Assembly: GCA_026168805.1 (NCBI GenBank) | Contig: JAPFDS010000075.1 | Location: 62,001-126,000, forward strand | From: Caryophanales bacterium | GTDB taxonomy: Bacteria; Bacillota; Bacilli; Bacillales; Amphibacillaceae | Length of the DNA stretch: 64,000 bases | Direction of reading: 5' to 3' | In this document: positions 43,911 through 51,571 of the stretch, piece by piece | Position numbering within the stretch: position 1 is the stretch's first letter | How the letters are laid out: every line of letters begins with the position of its first letter | Notes under the pieces: generated by a model | Told to the model about the DNA's origin: nothing | Seen by the model: the letters and a program-made list of their open reading frames with translations, nothing else | The model's database searches: none | Made by a program: the position numbers and the translations under genes

Positions 43911-46724
43911 TTACTGCATCATCTGCAATCTCATTTCAATTTCGGTCATTATTTCTGCAGCTTCTTCCCAGTCTCCGTCTGCAAGAGCGTCTTTATATTC
44001 TTCAAAAAGTGTAGATATCTCAGCTAATGTTTCTTCAGCTCCTAGAATTGGTTGATCATCTGTTGGATCTTCATCAATTCCTTCATCTATATCCTCTTCT
44101 ACATCTTCATCTATAGGATCTTCACTATCCTCAGGAGTTTCGGAATCGTCTACTTCATCTGGATCTTGGGAGATTCCTCCACCTTTCTTTTCAACGAGTT
44201 TTAAGATTTCTTCTAAAGACTCGTCAAAAGTAGCTTCCATGACAATATGTTCACCATAAGCCATCACGACTTGCTTCACTTCAGGAAGTGATGTTTCATT
44301 CGATGACTCAATATAGACTGGTTCTACATACAATATTGTATCTTCAATTGGAATTGCTAACAAGTTCCCTCGAATAACTTCTGAACCACCTTGCGCCCAT
44401 AAATTGAGTTGTTGTGATATATACGTATCTTGGTTAATACGGTTTTCAATTTGTTGTGGACCGTAAATGTTTTTCTGTTTCGGGAATTTATAGACAAACA
44501 TTTCACCGTAATTGTCTCCGTCATTTCTTACACCTATCCAAGAAATCATATTTTGACGTTTCTTAGGCGTGTATGGTTGCATGAGAACAAATTCTTCATG
44601 TTCATTCTCTGGTAATTTCATCGTAATAAAATATGGCTCCATATCAATGTCTTGGTTAAAGTATTTTTCTGTAGGGGTTTGCCAATAATCTTCCCTATTA
44701 TAAAACACTTCTAAATTCGACATGTGGTACGTTCCATACATTTTTGCTTGTATTTTGAATAATTCTTCTGGATATCTAAAATGATTCTGGATATCTTCAG
44801 GAATTTCCTCTGTAAATAATGTTGGGAACATATTTTGGTATGTCTGTAAAAGCGGATCTTCTGGATCAGCAATATAGTAATCTACTTCTCCTGAATATGC
44901 GTCTACTGCAACTTTCACAGAGTTTCTAATATAGTTTTCGTGTCGATCATGTGGTTCAGCATATGGGTAATTTTCTGCAGATACATACGCATCAATTAGC
45001 CACGTCAATGACCCATCATCTCGAACAACGATATATGGATCCCCATCATAATCTAAAAATGGTGCAATTTCATTGATACGATCCATAATATTTCTGTTTT
45101 TAAGTAGTTGACTTTCATCAGTCAATTGATCAGAAACAAACATTCGAATGGACGCAGCATCAATTGCAAATAACAATTTGTTCAATCCTTTTAAAGGAAT
45201 ACCCGTTTCTTCCTCAAATCGATGGGTTTCATTCGCATCTCCTGTAGGATAGTCAAATTCATCCACTTTTGAACCTACAATCACATCAGGATACTGTTCT
45301 TCACCAAAGTATATTTGTGGTCTTGTTACATCTAGTACACCTTCAGCAGGAATATCTTGAATCATGTATTCAGGTTGTCCTTGACCTGTCACTTCGTTTA
45401 CATGACTCATCGCTACACCATATCCGTGTGTATAACGTAAGTTTTTATTGACCCATGTTTGCGCTTGATCTGGTAAATCATCCATACTTAGTTCGCGCGC
45501 TCCTACAAATACCTGTTCATAATTCCCGTCAATTTTATATCGGTCTATATCCATATCGTTGAAGCGATAATAAGTACGGAAAGTTTGAATTTGGTTATAA
45601 ATATCAAGCAATGGTCTTGAATCATTTAATCGGACGTTATCTAGTGTTAATTCATTATTATCAATAAGTTCTTCAGATAAAGAATCATTTCCTGGATGTT
45701 CTTTCACTTCTATTTCATCAAGTCCATACGCAGACCTCGTATAGTTCAGATTATGCTCTAAAAATGGCTCTTCTCGTGTAAACTCATTCGGAGAAACAAT
45801 AAAGTTTTGAACAAGTACGGAAGCTCCTTGTCCAAGAACAACTAAGAATACATAGAGAACAATAGGGATTAACATGGATTCTAATTTACCTCTGTAAACA
45901 GAAATAATCATCCAAATAGAACCAAGTACTGCGACACCAGCTAATATGTAAGCCTTTGGTATATTCACAAGTTTATCAGTATAGCTCATGCCATGTACAA
46001 CACTCTTTTGGAAAATGTTTACTTGATCGGTTAAAAGAGTTTCATATGGTGATAGGACATGAATTCCAGCAAGTAAAATACCTATAATTGCTAAAAGAAA
46101 TCCTAAATGAAATTGTGCTAATCGACTTCTTTTGTACATTTGAAAAACAGAATATGAACCGAATCCAATGAGTAAATAAAAGAATGCCAATCCTAAAAGG
46201 ACAAATAGCACAAATTTAATAAATGGTAAAATGAACATGTAAAAAGAAATATCCAATTCAAAGTGAGGGTCCGTTTGGTTAAAAGGGGCGAAGTTTAATA
46301 GTTTTAAAGCAGGCTCCCAACCTACCCCTTTAACAATAGATGATCCTATAAAACCAAAAATGAAAGCTACTCCAATCATAATTAAGTTACTTAATTTACC
46401 ATTGGTCACAACTGATACAACTTGGCGTGCATCAAAGTGATTTAAGTATGCTCTTCGAATAAAAAACAATGTAAAGTACATTGTAATAGCGAATAGTAAA
46501 AATCCAGTTACTCCTAGAATGATTTTACTCTCTAGAATGGTGACGAAGACATTTTTAAAGCCTAATGTTTCCATCCAAATGTAATCAGTCACCCATTTCA
46601 GTAATGGAATTCCAGCAAAAAGAATAATAAATATAAAAAGAAAAACGATTCCAAATCGAGTTCCTATCTTTTTCAGTCGCTGTTTTTGTTTCGTACTTAA
46701 TCCTCCAGAAAAATCAAAGTCCAC
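43911..46724 (-). CDS. UPF0182 (COG1615) large membrane protein
   Basis: This 937-residue protein of the UPF0182 family is of unknown function. The N-terminal third holds about seven membrane helices. A large extracytoplasmic region follows, with family segments such as LRYTHGYGVAMSHVNEV and PQIYFGEE. Near residues 853-892 is a strongly acidic stretch, after which the protein ends in a short helical domain. The start codon is GTG with GAAGGAGG 9 bases upstream. The gene is transcribed alone. Confidence 0.9.
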   Translation of the reverse strand: MDFDFSGGLSTKQKQRLKKIGTRFGIVFLFIFIILFAGIPLLKWVTDYIWMETLGFKNVFVTILESKIILGVTGFLLFAITMYFTLFFIRRAYLNHFDARQVVSVVTNGKLSNLIMIGVAFIFGFIGSSIVKGVGWEPALKLLNFAPFNQTDPHFELDISFYMFILPFIKFVLFVLLGLAFFYLLIGFGSYSVFQMYKRSRLAQFHLGFLLAIIGILLAGIHVLSPYETLLTDQVNIFQKSVVHGMSYTDKLVNIPKAYILAGVAVLGSIWMIISVYRGKLESMLIPIVLYVFLVVLGQGASVLVQNFIVSPNEFTREEPFLEHNLNYTRSAYGLDEIEVKEHPGNDSLSEELIDNNELTLDNVRLNDSRPLLDIYNQIQTFRTYYRFNDMDIDRYKIDGNYEQVFVGARELSMDDLPDQAQTWVNKNLRYTHGYGVAMSHVNEVTGQGQPEYMIQDIPAEGVLDVTRPQIYFGEEQYPDVIVGSKVDEFDYPTGDANETHRFEEETGIPLKGLNKLLFAIDAASIRMFVSDQLTDESQLLKNRNIMDRINEIAPFLDYDGDPYIVVRDDGSLTWLIDAYVSAENYPYAEPHDRHENYIRNSVKVAVDAYSGEVDYYIADPEDPLLQTYQNMFPTLFTEEIPEDIQNHFRYPEELFKIQAKMYGTYHMSNLEVFYNREDYWQTPTEKYFNQDIDMEPYFITMKLPENEHEEFVLMQPYTPKKRQNMISWIGVRNDGDNYGEMFVYKFPKQKNIYGPQQIENRINQDTYISQQLNLWAQGGSEVIRGNLLAIPIEDTILYVEPVYIESSNETSLPEVKQVVMAYGEHIVMEATFDESLEEILKLVEKKGGGISQDPDEVDDSETPEDSEDPIDEDVEEDIDEGIDEDPTDDQPILGAEETLAEISTLFEEYKDALADGDWEEAAEIMTEIEMRLQMMQ

Positions 46725-46828
46725 AAAAGTACCTCCTTCATAATAGGTTCATGTATATGATACCAAATTATCAGTCCGATAGCTTATAATTTACATGAAG
46801 AAATCTAAAAGGAATAACTGAATGAACA

Positions 46829-46866
46829 TTAAACACCCTTGAGCTTTCAGATTCAAGGGTGTTTAA
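46829..46866 (-). terminator. Hairpin terminating the sulfide-detoxification operon
   Basis: A perfect 14-bp stem TTAAACACCCTTGA/TCAAGGGTGTTTAA lies downstream of the TauE/SafE gene on the minus strand. The T-run after it is weak. Confidence 0.7.
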
Positions 46867-46919
46867 CGTTCATTATTCTGTTGAGATTTGAAAATCTATT
46901 GCATAATATACATTGGTAT

Positions 46920-47741
46920 CTATGAAAAGTTATCTATCCAGATGTTCACGGCGGTTGCTACAATCATAGCTGCAAGGATCCATTGTAGTAGTTTAATATT
47001 CGTTTTCTTGCCAACTGCTACACCAAGTGGCGAGGCTATTATACTTGCTATGACCATTATGATTGCCGGTCCATATAAAACTTGATCCGTTAATACTTTA
47101 CCAAGAGATGAACCAATCGACGAAATAAATGTGATCGCAAGTGATGAGGCTACAGTTATTCGCGTAGGTATTTTAAGGATTACGAGCATAATCGGTACAA
47201 GTAAAAACGCACCTGCTGCTCCAACAATTCCTGATCCTATACCTACAATAAATGAGCTAATAATCGCTATTAATACGTTGAATTGCACGTCATTACTATT
47301 CGTGAATGCTACTTCTTTTTTGGGAACGAACATCATAATCGCTGCGATTGTGGCAAGTACACCATACACAATATTAATCGCTTGATTAGATAGTAAATCA
47401 GACCCAAATCCACCTACAAAACTTCCGATTAATACAGAAGTCCCCATAACAATAATTAACTTTTTATGAAGATAGCCACTGCCCCGATAGGCCCATACAC
47501 CAGTGATTGTTGCAAAAAATACTTGAATGGCAGAAATACCAGCTACTTCACTTGCTGTATATGAACCTACTCCTAAGATTACAGGTATATAAAGCAACAT
47601 GGGATATTTAATAATGGATCCGCCGATTCCGAGCATCCCTGAAATGAACGAGCCAATAAAGCCTACTAAAAACAAAACAATTATTAGGTCTAGCCCCAAT
47701 TGAAACCCCTTACTTTTTTGTCCATTAAACAGATAGTTCAC
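46920..47741 (-). CDS. TauE/SafE family sulfur-anion exporter
   Basis: This 273-residue permease of the TSUP (TauE/SafE) family has about eight helices and the repeated signature GMLGIGGSIIKYPMLLY / GSGIVGAAGAFLLVPIML. In cst-type operons such proteins are thought to export sulfite or thiosulfate formed from persulfides. It is the last gene of the operon, 14 bp after the TusA gene. No clear ribosome site precedes the GTG at 47741, and a TTG after AAGGGG near 47690 is an alternative start. Confidence 0.88.
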   Translation of the reverse strand: MNYLFNGQKSKGFQLGLDLIIVLFLVGFIGSFISGMLGIGGSIIKYPMLLYIPVILGVGSYTASEVAGISAIQVFFATITGVWAYRGSGYLHKKLIIVMGTSVLIGSFVGGFGSDLLSNQAINIVYGVLATIAAIMMFVPKKEVAFTNSNDVQFNVLIAIISSFIVGIGSGIVGAAGAFLLVPIMLVILKIPTRITVASSLAITFISSIGSSLGKVLTDQVLYGPAIIMVIASIIASPLGVAVGKKTNIKLLQWILAAMIVATAVNIWIDNFS

Positions 47742-47755
47742 ATCACTATATTTAT

Positions 47756-47983
47756 TTATGCTTTTTTAATCCAAAATTTAAATACGTCATCTTCGTTCAA
47801 TTCTTTTTCAAGTATATGTCCACCTGAGTCGGCCCAGGCAACAAGATCTGCTTGAGAGCCTTTATCTGTTGTATGAACTTCTAAAATATCACCTGACTGT
47901 AATTCATCCATTGCCATTTTCGCACGAACAATAGGCATTGGGCAAGATAAACCTTTTGCATCGACTATTTTTGTACTTTTCAT
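47756..47983 (-). CDS. TusA family sulfur carrier protein
   Basis: This 75-residue TusA-like protein carries persulfide on Cys14 of the CPMPIVRAK motif. GGGGGA lies 7 bases before the ATG at 47983. It lies between the rhodanese-MBL and TauE/SafE genes. It probably relays sulfane sulfur among the rhodanese-type partners of the operon. Confidence 0.9.
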   Translation of the reverse strand: MKSTKIVDAKGLSCPMPIVRAKMAMDELQSGDILEVHTTDKGSQADLVAWADSGGHILEKELNEDDVFKFWIKKA

Positions 47984-48006
47984 GATTGATTCCCCCATTC
48001 ATATAT

Positions 48007-49143
48007 TTAACCGTTTATTGCACAACGGTTTGGTCCAATTTCCATTTCATGCTGTTCTTCAGATGTTGGTGTTACCTTTCCCATATTCGTTTGACGTATG
48101 TCAACGAAGCTATTTGGTTGTTCTGGCAAATTTTCTGAAACAAGTGCATGAAATTGTTCTGTATCCTTAATATTCATACTCGTATTCCTTTCGAGTATTT
48201 CATCGAATGTTTTTGCTACTGAACCATTATTATTTAGTTCTTCAATGGTACCAAAATGAGCTGGTAAGACAGTGACTTCTTTCGCTACATCCTGGTACGT
48301 ATTATATAAAGTAGAGCGTAAATCAAACGCCCATTCTCCCGCTTCTCCAGCTAGATCAGGTCTACCGATCGAATCAATAAATAATATATCGCCAGTAAAG
48401 AAATACGTATGATCAATGATAAGAGATGTACTACCAATCGTATGTCCTGGTGAATACATGATTTTAATATCCACATTGGAATTATTAAATGTTAAATCAT
48501 TTCTTCCTTCTTCTAGATGTTCAAAGGAAAATGTTACTTCCTCCGCATCTTGCGCCGGTAACCAATATGTTGCGCCTGTTTGTTCACGAATATTTCTTGC
48601 CCCTGAAATATGATCTGCATGTAAATGTGTATCAACAACATGAATAATTTTGGCATTCATTTTGTCTGCAAATGCTATAAATGGATCAATAGTTCGAATG
48701 GGATCAATTATAATTGCTTCATTGTTCGAAATAATCATGTAGGACAAGCACCCTTTACCAATTCTAACAAACTGATAGACTTCCCCTCCAGAAGATAAAT
48801 CGCCAATTTTAACAGGTTCGATGTGATCGCTCCAAGAACTCATGCCTCCTTTTAAGTAATGAACATCTTTTAAACCTGCTTCTACAAGCATATCTCCAAT
48901 AAAGACAGAAGTTCCTTCCTTTGCACAGACAACTACAATCCTTTTATCTTTCGGTAGCTTTTCGATTAATGGATCTACACCGTCTAACAGCGTCATATAA
49001 GGAACGTTGATATTTTCTACTGACTTACCTTCAATTTTCCAATCTGAAAAAGCTTGTTCATTTCTTACATCAAGAATAAATAATGGTTCTTGATTCATTA
49101 CCTTTTGCGCTAATGTTTCTACATTCATAGATTGTAATTTCAT
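48007..49143 (-). CDS. Rhodanese-metallo-beta-lactamase fusion (persulfide dioxygenase-like)
   Basis: This 378-residue protein has an N-terminal rhodanese domain with active-site Cys73 (VVCAKEGTS) and a C-terminal ETHE1-like MBL domain. The MBL domain has HLHADH at residues 173-178 and GHTIGS and TGDILF downstream. The fusion should oxidise persulfides to sulfite or thiosulfate. Staphylococcal CstB carries the same domain types in the reverse order, MBL first. Its ATG overlaps the previous stop as ATGA, so it is tightly coupled to the TusA-rhodanese gene. Confidence 0.9.
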   Translation of the reverse strand: MKLQSMNVETLAQKVMNQEPLFILDVRNEQAFSDWKIEGKSVENINVPYMTLLDGVDPLIEKLPKDKRIVVVCAKEGTSVFIGDMLVEAGLKDVHYLKGGMSSWSDHIEPVKIGDLSSGGEVYQFVRIGKGCLSYMIISNNEAIIIDPIRTIDPFIAFADKMNAKIIHVVDTHLHADHISGARNIREQTGATYWLPAQDAEEVTFSFEHLEEGRNDLTFNNSNVDIKIMYSPGHTIGSTSLIIDHTYFFTGDILFIDSIGRPDLAGEAGEWAFDLRSTLYNTYQDVAKEVTVLPAHFGTIEELNNNGSVAKTFDEILERNTSMNIKDTEQFHALVSENLPEQPNSFVDIRQTNMGKVTPTSEEQHEMEIGPNRCAING

Positions 49144-49718
49144 TCACTTTGTCCCCCATTACTTGTTTTTATGTCTCCTGTCCATCCTTGCATACCAGGT
49201 ACAATGTTATATGCATTTTCAATTCCGTTGTCTTCCAGTATCTTTTGAGCCATTCCACTTCGATTACCCGATCGACAAATGACAAACATATGCTTATTTT
49301 CATCTAATGTAGATGCCCGTTCTCTAATCTCTCCAAGTGGCATAGATATAGCATTCACAATATGTCCATTGTCATATTCTTCTTTTTCTCGAACATCGAT
49401 TAATATACCGTTTGTCCGCTTTATTTCTGATTCTAAAGAATCTAATGGGATGATTTTTCCTTTTTTGTGTGTAACTGTTTCTTTTGACGATTTTTTAATA
49501 TAATGGATGGAGTGATCATTCTGTTCAAATGTTCCTAAATAGGTTTCATTGTTTTCATCTGACCAAGCAATGAGATCGACCTTTGTCCCAGGATCAGTTG
49601 TATGAACCGCAATAATTTCTCCTGGATTCATTTCAGCCATTTTTTCTTTTGTTTTTAGGATAGGTAATGGACAACTTACTTTTGTTGCATCTAATGTAAC
49701 GTCCGCCTCTATTTTCAT
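49140..49718 (-). CDS. TusA-rhodanese fusion sulfurtransferase (CstA-like)
   Basis: This 192-residue cytosolic sulfur-transfer protein has an N-terminal TusA domain with Cys16 (CPLPILKTK) and a C-terminal rhodanese domain with Cys148 (CRSGNRS). It corresponds to part of S. aureus CstA, where rhodanese, TusA and DsrE units are joined in one chain. GAAGGAG lies 9 bases before the ATG at 49718. Its own operator-like site lies just upstream. Confidence 0.9.
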   Translation of the reverse strand: MKIEADVTLDATKVSCPLPILKTKEKMAEMNPGEIIAVHTTDPGTKVDLIAWSDENNETYLGTFEQNDHSIHYIKKSSKETVTHKKGKIIPLDSLESEIKRTNGILIDVREKEEYDNGHIVNAISMPLGEIRERASTLDENKHMFVICRSGNRSGMAQKILEDNGIENAYNIVPGMQGWTGDIKTSNGGQSE

Positions 49719-49740
49719 TGTGTAGCACTCCTTCATACAT

Positions 49741-49756
49741 ATACTTGTAGGGGTAT
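49741..49756 (-). promoter_or_regulatory. CstR operator-like site 3 (before the TusA-rhodanese gene)
   Basis: Read on the minus strand, ATACCCCTACAAGTAT matches the two other sites in this locus. It lies 23 bp before the coding start. CstR-type repressors bind such GC-centred inverted repeats. Confidence 0.65.
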
Positions 49757-49772
49757 ATACTATTTAAAAAAA

Positions 49773-50252
49773 TTATATAAATAAATTGGTATTCGCTTTT
49801 TCTGCATCTCCTATATATGCGCCTACACCTGCATATGTTAGACCATCCATCATTTCTTCTTTTTCAATCCCTAATAAATCCATTGTCATTGTACACGCTA
49901 CTAAGTTAATCCCCTGTTGTTCTGCCAGTTCTATTAATTGAGGAACTGTCATAGCATTATGTTTTTTTATGACATGTTGAATCAGCTTTGGTCCTGCACC
50001 TAAAAAGTTCATTTGTGATAAAGCTAATTTATTGGGCCCCTTTGGCATCATCCAGCCAAACATTCTTTCTAAAAATCCTTTCTTTACTTTTGGAGCACTT
50101 TCGTTTTTCAATGTATTTAATCCCCAAAACGTAAAAAACATAGTAACTTTGTGTCCATAAGCAGCTGCACCGTTAGCTATAATAAAGGCTGCCATCACCT
50201 TGTCTAGTTCTCCACTAAATACGACAATCGTTGTTCCTTTATTTTCTTCCAT
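49773..50252 (-). CDS. DsrE/DsrF-like sulfur-relay protein
   Basis: This 159-residue protein of the DsrE/DsrF-like family (peroxiredoxin-related DsrE2 type) has a likely sulfur-carrying Cys120 in LVACTMTMDLLGI. Other family segments are VMAAFIIANGAAAYGHKVTMFFTFWGL and MNFLGAGPKLI. It works with TusA and rhodanese domains in sulfur relay. GGGGGTG precedes the ATG at 50252. It heads the main operon under its own promoter and operator. Confidence 0.9.
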   Translation of the reverse strand: MEENKGTTIVVFSGELDKVMAAFIIANGAAAYGHKVTMFFTFWGLNTLKNESAPKVKKGFLERMFGWMMPKGPNKLALSQMNFLGAGPKLIQHVIKKHNAMTVPQLIELAEQQGINLVACTMTMDLLGIEKEEMMDGLTYAGVGAYIGDAEKANTNLFI

Positions 50253-50273
50253 TGTAGTCACCCCCTTATACTC

Positions 50274-50289
50274 ATACCCCTATAGGTAT
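50274..50289 (-). promoter_or_regulatory. CstR operator-like site 2 (before the DsrE gene)
   Basis: ATACC-CCTATA-GGTAT is a perfect 5-bp inverted repeat with a 6-bp centre. It overlaps the -10 end and the expected transcription start of the DsrE promoter, an ideal place for repression. Confidence 0.7.
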
Positions 50290-50316
50290 ATTACAGGATA
50301 AAATAAAAAATGCAAA
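50288..50316 (-). promoter_or_regulatory. SigA-type promoter of the DsrE operon
   Basis: On the minus strand TTTGCA (50316-50311), a 17-bp spacer and TAATAT (50293-50288) form a plausible promoter. The 3' arm of the cstR terminator supplies the -35 element. Confidence 0.65.
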
Positions 50317-50340
50317 CCGAATTGCACTTTTTATTTTATC
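50300..50340 (-). terminator. Terminator after cstR
   Basis: An A/T-rich stem AAAAAGTGCAA/TTGCATTTTTT has a G-T wobble and a short TTCGG loop and is followed by T-rich sequence. It separates cstR from the downstream operon. Confidence 0.65.
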
Positions 50341-50349
50341 GGAAGGAAT

Positions 50350-50610
50350 TTATCTGCTTTTAACAAGAAGTTCTATTGCTTCTTCAACGATCTCTGATGT
50401 ATCTTCCCCACGGTCACTTTGTTCAGTTAAACATTGTTGTAAGTTTTCAGCTACAATGCTTGCAATGGAGCGATCTAATGCAGAACGAGCAGCAGACAGT
50501 TGACTAATAACATCTTTACAGTCTTTTTCATTTTCAATCATCTTTAAAATTCCGCGAACTTGTCCCTCAACTCTTTTTAAACGGTTTTTAATAGCAGGTG
50601 TATAATCCAT
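50350..50610 (-). CDS. cstR: Persulfide-sensing repressor CstR (CsoR family)
   Basis: This 86-residue all-helical CsoR-family repressor has Cys31 (KDCKDVISQLSA) and Cys60 (ENLQQC). These are the two cysteines, at the same numbers, that form di- to tetrasulfide links in S. aureus CstR. The histidine used by copper-sensing CsoR proteins is replaced by Asn56, which favours the persulfide sensor. The gene order after it (DsrE, TusA, rhodanese, MBL, TauE) confirms the assignment. Its own upstream region carries an operator-like site, so it is probably autoregulated. Confidence 0.9.
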   Translation of the reverse strand: MDYTPAIKNRLKRVEGQVRGILKMIENEKDCKDVISQLSAARSALDRSIASIVAENLQQCLTEQSDRGEDTSEIVEEAIELLVKSR

Positions 50611-50628
50611 TGTATACCTCCTCTTTGC

Positions 50629-50644
50629 ATACCCTACATAGTAT
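50629..50644 (-). promoter_or_regulatory. CstR operator-like site 1 (before cstR)
   Basis: ATACCCTACATAGTAT shares the ATACCC...GTAT frame and the 16-bp length of the other two sites. It lies 18 bp before the cstR start codon. Confidence 0.6.
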
Positions 50645-50680
50645 ATTATCGTGTTTCATATAAATAGTCTAATACATTGT

Positions 50681-51553
50681 TTATACATGCGTTAATTCTC
50701 GTTCTACTAATCTTGTTAATTCATACTTTTTTGCTACAAGCATCACTTGGTCAAGATTAATATCCCATAGGGAATCTTTCAAGTCATATACGAGAGGTAC
50801 TTCACAATGAATTTCTGCTAACTGTTGTGACAATGCTAACATATCCATGTTTTCGGTTAAGTTCTTTTGAACTCCTTTAGGTAAATCCTCTATGCTATTC
50901 AGTATATTCTCTACAGAATCATATTCTTTCATGAGCTTTAAGGCGGTTTTTTCACCAACTCCTCTTACACCTGGATAATTATCAGATGAGTCACCCATGA
51001 GCCCTTTAAAATCAATTAATTGGGCGGCATGTAAACCTACTTTTTCATAGAAGTTATCCTTTGTATAAACTTCATAATTACCTATGCCTTTTTTCATAAT
51101 CGCTACTTGAACATGATCATCTACTAGTTGTAATAAATCATGATCTCCAGATAATACAGTTACATCATAGATATCTTTATTCTGTGCAGCGATGGTTCCT
51201 ATACAGTCATCCGCTTCGTAGTTTTCTACACCTACATTAGGAATACCGAAAGATGAGACGACTTCTCTGACAATTTCAAACTGCGGAACAAGCTCCTCAG
51301 GAGGTGGTGGTCTATTTCCTTTATATTCTTCAAATAATTCAGTCCGAAATGTTTTGCTCCCCATATCCCAGCAACATACGACATGGGTTGGTTCAAACGT
51401 ATGAACGGCATGTAGAAAATACCGCAAAAATTGATGTACACCGTTCGTAGGGATATTCTCTTCTGTGTACATAAAATTCCCTCGAAACGACGTAGAGAAA
51501 AAACCTCTAAATAGTAATGCCATACCGTCTACAAGCATTAATTTTTTTCGCAT
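50681..51553 (-). CDS. ypcP: 5'-3' exonuclease (YpcP, FEN/ExoIX-like)
   Basis: This 290-residue stand-alone flap/5' exonuclease is related to the N-terminal domain of DNA polymerase I. Metal-binding acidic residues sit in LMLVDGMALLF, VVCCWDMG, YEADDCIG, LSGDHDLLQLV and GLMGDSSDNYPGV, where a helix-hairpin-helix (GVRGVGEKTALKL) follows. In Bacillus it backs up PolA in RNA-primer removal. AGGAGGGG precedes the ATG. It starts 18 bp after dynA, as in B. subtilis. Confidence 0.93.
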   Translation of the reverse strand: MRKKLMLVDGMALLFRGFFSTSFRGNFMYTEENIPTNGVHQFLRYFLHAVHTFEPTHVVCCWDMGSKTFRTELFEEYKGNRPPPPEELVPQFEIVREVVSSFGIPNVGVENYEADDCIGTIAAQNKDIYDVTVLSGDHDLLQLVDDHVQVAIMKKGIGNYEVYTKDNFYEKVGLHAAQLIDFKGLMGDSSDNYPGVRGVGEKTALKLMKEYDSVENILNSIEDLPKGVQKNLTENMDMLALSQQLAEIHCEVPLVYDLKDSLWDINLDQVMLVAKKYELTRLVERELTHV

Positions 51554-51571
51554 GAAACCCCTCCTATATAT

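Noticed and set aside
46888-47385. Plus-strand frames antisense to the TauE/SafE gene
   Set aside because: They mirror a well-supported membrane protein gene and have no start signals.
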